Below are positions 57,863 to 64,000 of a stretch of 64,000 nt of DNA, piece by piece. Position 1 is the first letter of the stretch. Every line of letters starts with the position of its first letter. Position numbers and translations under genes: made by a program. Below the pieces are notes generated by a model, which worked only from the letters and a program-made list of their open reading frames with translations, was not told the DNA's origin and searched no databases. The stretch spans positions 62,001 through 126,000 of the forward strand of contig CAWFEA010000003.1 in assembly GCA_963814745.1 (NCBI GenBank), given 5' to 3'. The DNA is from CAWBRT01 sp963814745 (GTDB lineage Bacteria; Acidobacteriota; Terriglobia; Terriglobales; Acidobacteriaceae).

Positions 57863-58109
57863 GGGCGAGCCCAGGGGTTACCTTGTCTTTACTGCCCCAA
57901 GCGGCGATAAGGCTTATCTGAAATGGACCATACGGGCTGTTTTTGTGCCGGGACCAGACGGAAAGCCGAAGCTGCTCGATAACCGCTTGTGGGAAGTAGT
58001 GAGTGGCACCGGCAAGCTAGCGAAACTTAAGGGTACGGGCACATTCCATCTGGTGCCGATCTCGCCTCTTGAACGGCGCTTTGTGCTGGAAGGCGAACTG
58101 GTTCAGTAG
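57863..58109 (+). pseudogene. C-terminal fragment of a small secreted/beta protein
   Basis: About 80 residues: RGYLVFTAPSGDKAYLKWTI, then GTGKLAKLKGTGTFHLVPIS and RRFVLEGELVQ. The pattern resembles small avidin/DUF3224-like beta-barrel proteins. It lacks a start because the DNA to its left belongs to the oppositely oriented DUF692 fragment. A further rearrangement joint. Confidence 0.5.
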
Positions 58110-58303
58110 GCAGACTCGCCGATGGCTCCTGGCGGTTCCCGCCGCTGGGAGCCGGCATCAGCAGAATTTCCGTTTGTGTCCCTCCTTGATGTTTTCTGCG
58201 CTAAATCCCATTACAATTTCTGTGCCGTAATCTGCGACAATTCGCGACCTCGCGCATCGTGCGTTTAGGAGCGGTTGAATGACCTGCAGAACCGCAGCCA
58301 AAG

Positions 58304-58957
58304 ATGGTGGATTCGCCGCAGCATGACGAGCGGGAGCTGATTCGTCGCATCCGCGCCGGCGAGAAAGAACTGCTCCACGACTTGATCCGGCCGTACGAGA
58401 AGATCATGTATGGCGTCATTCACGGCGTGCTCCCCAATCCGGCCGATGCCGAGGACGTAGCGCAGGAGGCGGCGTTCAAGGCCTTCCTGCACCTTGACCA
58501 GCTTGCGGACAATGAGAGGTTCAAGGCTTGGCTGCTGCGGATCGCGGTGAACGAAGCGAGGATGCGCCGCCGCAAAGACCGTCCGCAGCTCTATGATCCT
58601 CTGGAGGGCGATCCGGCCGAAGATGAGGACGGAGACTTCCGGCCGAAGCAATACGCCGATTGGCGCGACTTGCCGTCAGAGACGTTGGACAAGGAGGAGC
58701 TTCGCACGGCAGTTCGCGAGACGGTCGCCAAGCTGCCGGAGAAGTACCGGGTCATTTTTCTGCTGGCCGATGCACAATCGCTTAGCTACGAAGAAATTGC
58801 CTCTACGCTGCAGATCAGCGTCGCGAACGTGAAGACGCGCTTGCACCGCGCCCGCATGAAACTGCAGGAGCAGTTGACTCCGGCATTCAAGCCTCGCATC
58901 TCCGATCATTGGGGAATGCTGAAAGGAATGAACCCATGGTCTCGTGCAAGAAAGTAA
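58304..58957 (+). CDS. ECF RNA polymerase sigma factor (RpoE/sigma-24-like)
   Basis: 217 residues. Sigma region 2 with LIRRIRAGEKELLHDLIRPY and PADAEDVAQEAAFKAF (-10 recognition helix). An acidic linker (~100-125) follows, then region 4 with LPEKYRVIFLLADAQSLSYE and EIASTLQISVANVKTRLHRA (-35 HTH). Its 3' end overlaps the zinc-finger anti-sigma gene, the standard arrangement. It probably directs an envelope or oxidative stress regulon including the downstream redox gene; that link is inference. Confidence 0.94.
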   Translation: MVDSPQHDERELIRRIRAGEKELLHDLIRPYEKIMYGVIHGVLPNPADAEDVAQEAAFKAFLHLDQLADNERFKAWLLRIAVNEARMRRRKDRPQLYDPLEGDPAEDEDGDFRPKQYADWRDLPSETLDKEELRTAVRETVAKLPEKYRVIFLLADAQSLSYEEIASTLQISVANVKTRLHRARMKLQEQLTPAFKPRISDHWGMLKGMNPWSRARK

Positions 58958-59181
58958 TCACGGAATTATCCAATTTCCTGGACGAGTCGGTTGACTCGAA
59001 GCTGCGGGCGGAGATCGAAGGCCATCTGCGCCGTTGTCGCCGTTGCTCCACACTGCTGGACAGCACGCGCAAGGTGCTGATCATTTCCGGAGACGAGCGT
59101 ACCTTCGAAGTGCCCATCGGCTACAGCGACAGGTTGCACAAATACCTCGCCGCCAAGCTCTCCGGGCATGGTGATCGATAG
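58936..59181 (+). CDS. Anti-sigma factor, zf-HC2 type
   Basis: 81 residues. A helical N-terminus with MVSCKKVITELSNFLD, and HLRRCRRCSTLL giving the HxxxCxxC zinc motif of anti-sigma domains. No membrane helix, so it is a soluble, redox-sensitive type (like RsrA/ChrR-class zinc anti-sigmas). The start at 58936 has AAAGGA upstream and lies inside the sigma gene end, coupling translation of the pair. Confidence 0.88.
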   Translation: MVSCKKVITELSNFLDESVDSKLRAEIEGHLRRCRRCSTLLDSTRKVLIISGDERTFEVPIGYSDRLHKYLAAKLSGHGDR

Positions 59182-59213
59182 AAGGGAGAGTTATTGAAGT
59201 TCGTGGAGGCGCT

Positions 59214-59789
59214 ATGAATGAAATCACAAAGCAAGTCCCCGGTTCTCCAGATCGCGTATGTCCGATGCTCATCGGACAACCCGTCCCCCAGCTTGTGCCG
59301 ACCGGCGCTGATGGTGCTTCGTTCGATTTGAAGGCAGCGATTCAGCAGCGGCCCGCGGTCCCAGTGTTCTATCGCGGTGGATGGTGACCGCATTGCAAAC
59401 GGCAGTTGGTCGAACTGCGAGACATCCATTCACAAGTCGCCGAGGCTGGCTATCAACTGATTGCGATTTCCCCGGACCGGCCCGAGAAGGTTCGCGAGTC
59501 AATCGCAGAACACGCGTTGAATTTTCATCCACTGTCCGATAGCCAGATGGCTGCGGCACGCGCGTTGGGAATTGCCTACAAAGTAGACGAGGCGACATTG
59601 CAGAAATTGAAGTCGTTCGGAGTTGATCTAGCAGAGGCTTCGGGGCAAGCGCATTTCATGCTGCCTGTTCCTGCCGTGTTTCTGGTCGGAGCGAATGGCG
59701 GGATCACATTCGAATACGTGAACCCGGACTACAGCCGGCGGATAAAACCGGAACTTCTACTTGCAGCCTTAAGGGCGAACCTGAAATGA
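59214..59789 (+). CDS. Peroxiredoxin-like (AhpC/TSA) probable selenoprotein, in-frame TGA at UxxC site
   Basis: 191 residues read from ATG 59214 (GGAGG upstream) through an in-frame TGA at 59385-59387 (codon 58) to the stop at 59787. The TGA falls exactly where peroxiredoxin-like proteins have the peroxidatic Cys: VFYRGGW-U-PHCKRQL against the usual RGGWCPxC. Both flanks are normal thioredoxin fold (GADGASFDLKAAI before; YQLIAISPDRPEKV and LPVPAVFLVGANGGITFEYV after). A GGU-looped hairpin follows the TGA. It sits after an ECF sigma/zinc anti-sigma pair, fitting peroxide defence. A nonsense mutation or sequencing error is the alternative. Confidence 0.75.
59402..59418 (+). promoter_or_regulatory. 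Candidate bacterial SECIS hairpin
   Basis: GCAGTT-GGTCG-AACTGC: a 6-bp stem with GGU at the start of the apical loop, whose first G lies about 20 bases after the TGA. Bacterial SECIS elements place a short stem with a G-U in the loop 15-35 bases behind the UGA. This fits by eye only. Confidence 0.5.
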
Positions 59790-59840
59790 CGCGTTCTGAT
59801 CCGCAGCACGAGGGCGCTGAAACGGGCGCGGAACGCCAGC

Positions 59841-60083
59841 ATGTTCGAGAATCACTTTGCTCCATCCGGCGTTACGTTTGCGCCCCTTGACGGCACAGGC
59901 AAAACGAACTCATTCAGTGCCAGCTCCGATGGAACCGCAAAGCTGGCCGTGCTCGTGCCGGGGCACATTACGCACGCCGACGGAGTGCTGCTCGTTTTTC
60001 ACAGCGATGGCGCAGACCATGGTATGGACCGCGGCAAGATCGGAGTAAATGCTCACCACCAGCTCATCGTGCGCATGCCGTAA
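59841..60083 (+). CDS. Hypothetical small protein
   Basis: 80 residues with a beta-rich, Gly/Asp/His-rich C-terminus (ITHADGVLLVFHSDGADHGM, then KIGVNAHHQLIVRMP). It has an ATG but only a weak ribosome site and begins 51 bp after the peroxiredoxin stop. Looks like a real protein end, possibly the tail of a truncated gene. No family recognised. Confidence 0.4.
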   Translation: MFENHFAPSGVTFAPLDGTGKTNSFSASSDGTAKLAVLVPGHITHADGVLLVFHSDGADHGMDRGKIGVNAHHQLIVRMP

Positions 60084-60488
60084 GTCTGATAAAAAAGCAG
60101 CGTGCTTACAAACGCCCAGTGAACTGAGTGAGATTCCCGCCAACCCGAACGCTCCTGAATTCTCACACCCACATTATCCTCCCTGCTAAGTTTTATGAGC
60201 TTTCAAGCGATCCATACTAAGCCGCACGGCAGCTGATTTCAAACGGAATCTCTGCGTGACCGCAGGCTGGGAGTCGTGGCCAGCGGCCCGAAGATCGCCA
60301 CGCCCTGTTACATTTATGGGCGAAGAACGGGCGGAGATCGGCGCCTGTGTAAACTTGAAGGTGCCGTTTTCGTCTATTTTCATCAAGGGCGAAGGCAATC
60401 AAGAGCGGTAAGGACGTTCTCCGGTCCCCTGCCAGGTAGAGTCGTGCAACGGTCGCTTGCCGTTCGAAGTGAAGAAGGAGGTGGTCCG
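60084..60488. other. Intergenic region before membrane methyltransferase
   Basis: About 405 bp with no convincing gene. An excellent ribosome site, AAGGAGGTG, ends it before the ATG at 60489. No repeat or RNA recognised. Confidence 0.4.
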
Positions 60489-61670
60489 ATGAGCAAGACC
60501 AAGGCCATTTTCAACAGCGCGATTGTTCTTTATTTTGTCATTTGCCTGGAAATACTGATCATGATCAGCCCCTTTGCGGGGTTTTTCTATTCAGCCTTCA
60601 ATCCCGTCCTTCTGGGGCTGGCAAAGTATCCCGCTACCAGGTGGCTCAGCGCCTTCTTCTTCACCCACCTGTTGGTGCCACCCAATGAGTTTCTTAAGTT
60701 CATACGAGTGATGGGATCGGTACTCTTCGTGGTTGGGGTCGTCGTCTTTCTTATTTGCGCAATCCAGGTGTACGCCGGCAAGTTTCTCAAGACAGGTCCG
60801 GCGCTGAAGGGGCTGTATTCTTACATCCGGCATCCACAGTACCTCGGCCTTGCCATTGCCGGGCTTGGCTTGGCTGTTCTCTGGCCGAGGTTCATCGTGG
60901 TAGCTCTCTGGAGTCTAATGGTCCTCGTTTACTACTTACTGGCCAAGGATGAAGAGCGCCGGATGCAAACAAAGTTTCCTGAAGCGTACAGGAAGTATAT
61001 CGAGGATTCGGGGATGCTCTTGCCGAGAAGGCTGGAAGGGGCAATAGGTCTTAACACCTTGCGAGGCAGAGCCATCGCTTTTGTTCTGCTTTGCGCCATC
61101 ACAATCGGCGGGGCATTTCTCTTGCGAAGCTACACCGTCAACCACCTGCCCCTTTGGACCGGGTCGCATGTGGTTGCGCTGCCCATCGTCTCTGATGACA
61201 TGCCAATGCTGGACCATCGGATGGCTGACATCCTCCGCCTTCCACAAGTCAGTTCCAGGTTGAGAAGCGACGAGATATACCTGGTCTACATGATGCCTCC
61301 GCAGTACGTCATGCAAGGTTTGATCGGCAACACCGGTGGCGATTGGCAATTGTACAAGCAGCACCACACGTTCAACATGATCGCCGATTTCATCATTCAT
61401 CCGTTTGGTCATCTTGCCGGAGGCCATCACGCAATGCACATGCAAGGCGGCCATTCAGGACACGAAATGCAATCCGCTACTGTAAGAAGATTTATCTTCC
61501 TGAAGGTCTCGAACGTGCCGGTCGGTAGTCCCTCGGATGCCTTCGACATTAACACGACGCGAACGCCTGAGTTCATGATCGATGTCGATGTACATACGCT
61601 TCAAGTGATGGATTCGAAGACATTGCCGGTCGAAACGGCGTGGGGGAAAGTGCCGACACCGGCTTTTTAG
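60489..61670 (+). CDS. Membrane isoprenylcysteine/phospholipid methyltransferase-like protein with His-rich C-terminal extension
   Basis: 393 residues. Four to five membrane helices in the first ~200, with the PEMT/ICMT SAM-binding signature YSYIRHPQYLGLAIAGLG and DEERRMQTKFPEAYRKY (ExxR-type). Another helix follows (AIAFVLLCAITIGGAFLL), then a ~165-residue extracytoplasmic-looking domain with a Met/His-rich segment (HPFGHLAGGHHAMHMQGGHS) that could bind copper or another metal. The fusion is unusual for the family. Substrate unknown. Confidence 0.82.
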   Translation: MSKTKAIFNSAIVLYFVICLEILIMISPFAGFFYSAFNPVLLGLAKYPATRWLSAFFFTHLLVPPNEFLKFIRVMGSVLFVVGVVVFLICAIQVYAGKFLKTGPALKGLYSYIRHPQYLGLAIAGLGLAVLWPRFIVVALWSLMVLVYYLLAKDEERRMQTKFPEAYRKYIEDSGMLLPRRLEGAIGLNTLRGRAIAFVLLCAITIGGAFLLRSYTVNHLPLWTGSHVVALPIVSDDMPMLDHRMADILRLPQVSSRLRSDEIYLVYMMPPQYVMQGLIGNTGGDWQLYKQHHTFNMIADFIIHPFGHLAGGHHAMHMQGGHSGHEMQSATVRRFIFLKVSNVPVGSPSDAFDINTTRTPEFMIDVDVHTLQVMDSKTLPVETAWGKVPTPAF

Positions 61671-61729
61671 CCCACCTGCAAAGGGCAACGAGGTGGCCCA
61701 AGAACCGAAGGGCTCCGGAATCGGCACGG

Positions 61730-62431
61730 TTAAGTTTCGTCGAGTTCCCGCGCGAGCCGGTCGAGGCTGGGAATGAGAATTGTTCTCCCATCCAGGCGAA
61801 GCAGGCCCTCGCTCTGGAAGCGGCTGAGGTTGCGGGAAACGAGTTCGCGCACGGTTCCGATTTGCGCCGCGATGTCCTGATTGGTCACCGCCAAGATGAT
61901 TTCGATTCCTCCCGGCGTTGTTTTTCCTTCCGTGCGCGCCATCCGTACCAGCAGCGCCGCCAGGCGATGGCGGACGGTAGTAAAAGAAAGCTCTTCGATG
62001 ATTCCCACCAACTGGCGCAACCGCGCGCCCACCTTCTGCAAAACCTTCAGCGATACTTCCGGATGCTGGATGCACAAGGCGTGAAAATCCTGCTTGCCGA
62101 GAAAGAGGAGGCTGCTCGAGGTGAGCGCCTGCGAGGAAGCTGGATAGGCGCCGCCATCGAAGACGGGAAGCTCGGCGATGGAGGCACCCGCACCTTCGAT
62201 CGAGAGCACTTGTTCGCGCCCGCTGGCTGAGTTCTTGAAGATGCGCACGCTGCCCGACTTGATGATGAACATTCCAGAGCAAGGCTGACCTTCTTGAAAG
62301 ATCAGCTCGCCGGCGTCGAAGGTACGCTCGAGCAGTCGCGCAGCAAGGAACTTGAACTGCGCGTCGGTGAGTCCCGCAAACAGCGGAGCACTTTTCAGGG
62401 TTGTTTCAAAATCGCGCCTGCCTTGCGTCAT
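61730..62431 (-). CDS. Crp/Fnr family transcriptional regulator
   Basis: 233 residues. cNMP-binding beta-roll with RTFDAGELIFQEGQPCSGMF, then GASIAELPVFDGGAYPAS; long dimer helix; C-terminal winged HTH NQDIAAQIGTVRELVSRNLS (E-x-x-S-R contact helix as in FNR/DNR). The N-terminal Cys cluster of FNR is absent (one Cys in the roll), so it is more like Dnr/NnrR-type sensors. It is divergent from the hybrid-cluster protein gene with an FNR-like box between, suggesting direct control in nitrosative stress. Confidence 0.9.
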   Translation of the reverse strand: MTQGRRDFETTLKSAPLFAGLTDAQFKFLAARLLERTFDAGELIFQEGQPCSGMFIIKSGSVRIFKNSASGREQVLSIEGAGASIAELPVFDGGAYPASSQALTSSSLLFLGKQDFHALCIQHPEVSLKVLQKVGARLRQLVGIIEELSFTTVRHRLAALLVRMARTEGKTTPGGIEIILAVTNQDIAAQIGTVRELVSRNLSRFQSEGLLRLDGRTILIPSLDRLARELDET

Positions 62432-62476
62432 GCAACGATTTTAGCGCAGTCGGAATCGGCGGGTTCAATTCGTCCG

Positions 62477-62488
62477 TGACTTTAATCA
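62477..62488. promoter_or_regulatory. FNR/DNR-like box between crp/fnr and hcp
   Basis: TGAC-TTTA-ATCA matches the FNR/DNR core TGAT-N4-ATCA with one mismatch and lies 78 bp before the hcp ATG and 46 bp before the regulator start, a natural site for divergent control. Confidence 0.5.
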
Positions 62489-62565
62489 TCGTCGCCCCAC
62501 TTGCTCGCCTGTAGAGTGAGGCTTGTAGTTCAAACGAACAATTACGCTTTGAGGATGGATCGAAC

Positions 62566-64000
62566 ATGTTCTGCTATCAATGTGAGCAAACCGCTCAAGG
62601 AAATGGCTGCCAGCAGATAGGCATCTGCGGCAAGGATGAAACCACGGCAACTCTGCAGGACCTGCTGGTGGAAGCGCTCAAGGGTGTTTCCATGTACGCG
62701 CACCGCGCGCGGCAGGGCGGCGCCAGCGACCCGGCGATCGATGGATTCGTCAGCGAAGCTCTCTTCGCCACCTTGACCAACGTCAACTTCGATCCAGAGC
62801 GGGTGGCTGCTTTGATCGCCCAAGCCGCAAGCGTGAGGGATCGGGCCCGGCGCTTATATAAAGATACCTGCAAGGCAAAGGGCACTGCGCCGGAGGTGCT
62901 GGAGGCTCCAGCCGCCTGGCAACCTGCGCATACCATCGACGAACTTTCCGTGCAGGGCAAGCAGGTACTTATTCCGTTGCAAATTCAGTCCGAGGGGCAG
63001 GAGGTCGGGAATCTGAAGCAGTTGATTCTTTACGGCGTCAAGGGAGTGGCTGCTTATACTGAGCACGCGCGGCAACTGGGCCTGACCGACGCCAGTCTTT
63101 TCGCGGCGATCCATGAACTGCTGGACTTCCTGACTTGGCCGGCTCCCACGCTCGATCAGTTGTTGGGGATGGCGTTGCGCGCGGGTGAGGTAAATCTGAA
63201 AGCAATGGAGTTGCTGGATAAGGCCAATACCGATGCCTTCGGCCACCCGCAGCCGACGCAGGTTCACATTCATCCCAAGCGAGGCAAGGCCATTCTGGTC
63301 TCCGGTCACGACCTGGCCGATCTCTACGCCCTGTTGGAGCAAACCAAAGGTCTTGGCGTCCAGGTGTACACGCACGGCGAGATGCTGCCGGCGCACGGTT
63401 ATCCGAAGCTGAAGGCTTTCAGCCAGCTTGCCGGTAACTACGGCGGCGCGTGGCAGGATCAGGCGAAGGAGTTCGCCGCCTTCCCCGGCGCGATTCTGAT
63501 GACAACGAATTGCCTGCAAGAACCGAAGGAAAGCTATCAGGCCAGAATATTCACTTGCGGTCCGGTGGCTTGGCCGGGGGTACGCCATATTGCCGGCCGC
63601 GACTTCAGTCCGGTCATCGCCGCCGCGCTGGCCGCGCCCGGCTTTGAGCAGGATGGCCCGGCCGACACAATCACCGTGGGATTCGGCCGCAATGCCGTGC
63701 TCGGGGTCGCCGACAAGGTGATCGATGCCGTTAAGACAGGAGCCATCAAACACTTCTTCCTGATTGGCGGTTGCGACGGCGCGCGCTCCGGGCGTGACTA
63801 CTTCACCGAAATGGCAGAATCAGTGCCCAAGGATTGCGTGATCCTGACGCTGGGATGTGGCAAGTACCGATTTAACAAGCAGGAATTCGGCGCCATCGGC
63901 GGAATTCCCCGCCTGTTGGACATCGGGCAATGCAACGACGCTTACTCGGCTATCCAGATTGCGGTGGCGCTGGCCAATGCCTTCGGCGTCGGCGTCAATG
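62566..64000 (+). CDS. hcp: Hybrid-cluster protein (hydroxylamine reductase / NO-responsive), 3' end outside window
   Basis: 478 residues visible, no stop before the window end. N-terminal cluster motif CYQCEQTAQGNGCQQIGICG (first [4Fe-4S]/[2Fe-2S] site, CxxC-x8-C-x5-C); then helical domain 1. Central domain segments are VSGHDLADLYALLEQT, YTHGEMLPAHGYPKL and MTTNCLQEPKESYQ, and the hybrid-cluster Cys lies in RIFTCGPVAWPGV. Later ligands are in LIGGCDGARSGRDYFTE and LTLGCGKYRFNK. Hcp reduces hydroxylamine or acts on NO / protein S-nitrosylation, typically in anaerobes under FNR-type regulation, consistent with the divergent regulator. Confidence 0.96.
   Translation, partial: MFCYQCEQTAQGNGCQQIGICGKDETTATLQDLLVEALKGVSMYAHRARQGGASDPAIDGFVSEALFATLTNVNFDPERVAALIAQAASVRDRARRLYKDTCKAKGTAPEVLEAPAAWQPAHTIDELSVQGKQVLIPLQIQSEGQEVGNLKQLILYGVKGVAAYTEHARQLGLTDASLFAAIHELLDFLTWPAPTLDQLLGMALRAGEVNLKAMELLDKANTDAFGHPQPTQVHIHPKRGKAILVSGHDLADLYALLEQTKGLGVQVYTHGEMLPAHGYPKLKAFSQLAGNYGGAWQDQAKEFAAFPGAILMTTNCLQEPKESYQARIFTCGPVAWPGVRHIAGRDFSPVIAAALAAPGFEQDGPADTITVGFGRNAVLGVADKVIDAVKTGAIKHFFLIGGCDGARSGRDYFTEMAESVPKDCVILTLGCGKYRFNKQEFGAIGGIPRLLDIGQCNDAYSAIQIAVALANAFGVGVN

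Overview
The window is about 60 percent GC and reads like a soil or peat Acidobacteriota chromosome segment. Pointers are the YVTN beta-propeller/Ig surface protein, secreted glycosidases, MITE-like palindromic elements (one with the TCATCCTGAG-type ends I associate with acidobacterial genomes) and the general gene mix. This assignment is an inference. There are no rRNA genes, and I recognised no tRNA gene or CRISPR array.

Layout. 0-11 kb: housekeeping and envelope genes (FKBP isomerase, flavoprotein, Sel1 repeats, GH3 hexosaminidase, methyltransferases, MFS pump, YVTN protein, cupin). 11.6-16.6 kb, plus strand: a TauABC/SsuABC-type ABC importer with one binding protein, two permeases and two ATPases. 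16.6-25.8 kb, minus strand: the centrepiece, a catabolic operon of iron alcohol dehydrogenase, glycyl radical enzyme, radical SAM activase, acylating acetaldehyde dehydrogenase and 4-hydroxy-2-oxovalerate aldolase, preceded by a sigma-54 activator gene. The spacing of eight active-site residues in the glycyl radical enzyme coincides exactly with isethionate sulfite-lyase (IslA/IseG). The inferred pathway is sulfonate uptake, sulfoacetaldehyde to isethionate, C-S cleavage to sulfite plus acetaldehyde, then acetyl-CoA. A GG-N10-GC promoter with an upstream palindrome lies before the operon.

26-46.5 kb: glycosyltransferase, agarase-like lipoprotein, sugar ABC transporter, MFS/LysR with two micro-ORFs, UspA and antiporter, aldehyde dehydrogenase, MtgA, and a TPP-enzyme/SDR/SDR cassette. 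46.5-58 kb is a mosaic. Intact genes (a second iron alcohol dehydrogenase, a flavoprotein disulfide reductase, an MFS transporter, a BufC-like protein) alternate with abruptly truncated fragments (serine recombinase, LysR, HMG-CoA lyase, MFS, SauS-like dehydrogenase, IS21 istA/GH88 chimera, Tes-like radical SAM, DUF692). 58-64 kb: ECF sigma/anti-sigma pair, a peroxiredoxin-like protein with an in-frame TGA in a UxxC motif (probable selenoprotein), a membrane methyltransferase fusion, and divergent Crp/Fnr and hybrid-cluster protein genes.

Twelve otherwise well-conserved reading frames break at single-base changes in short homopolymers. These look like sequencing indels, so I annotate the affected genes, including islA, as full-length. 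Oxygen-sensitive glycyl radical chemistry, Hcp and an Fnr-type regulator together suggest an organism capable of anaerobic life.
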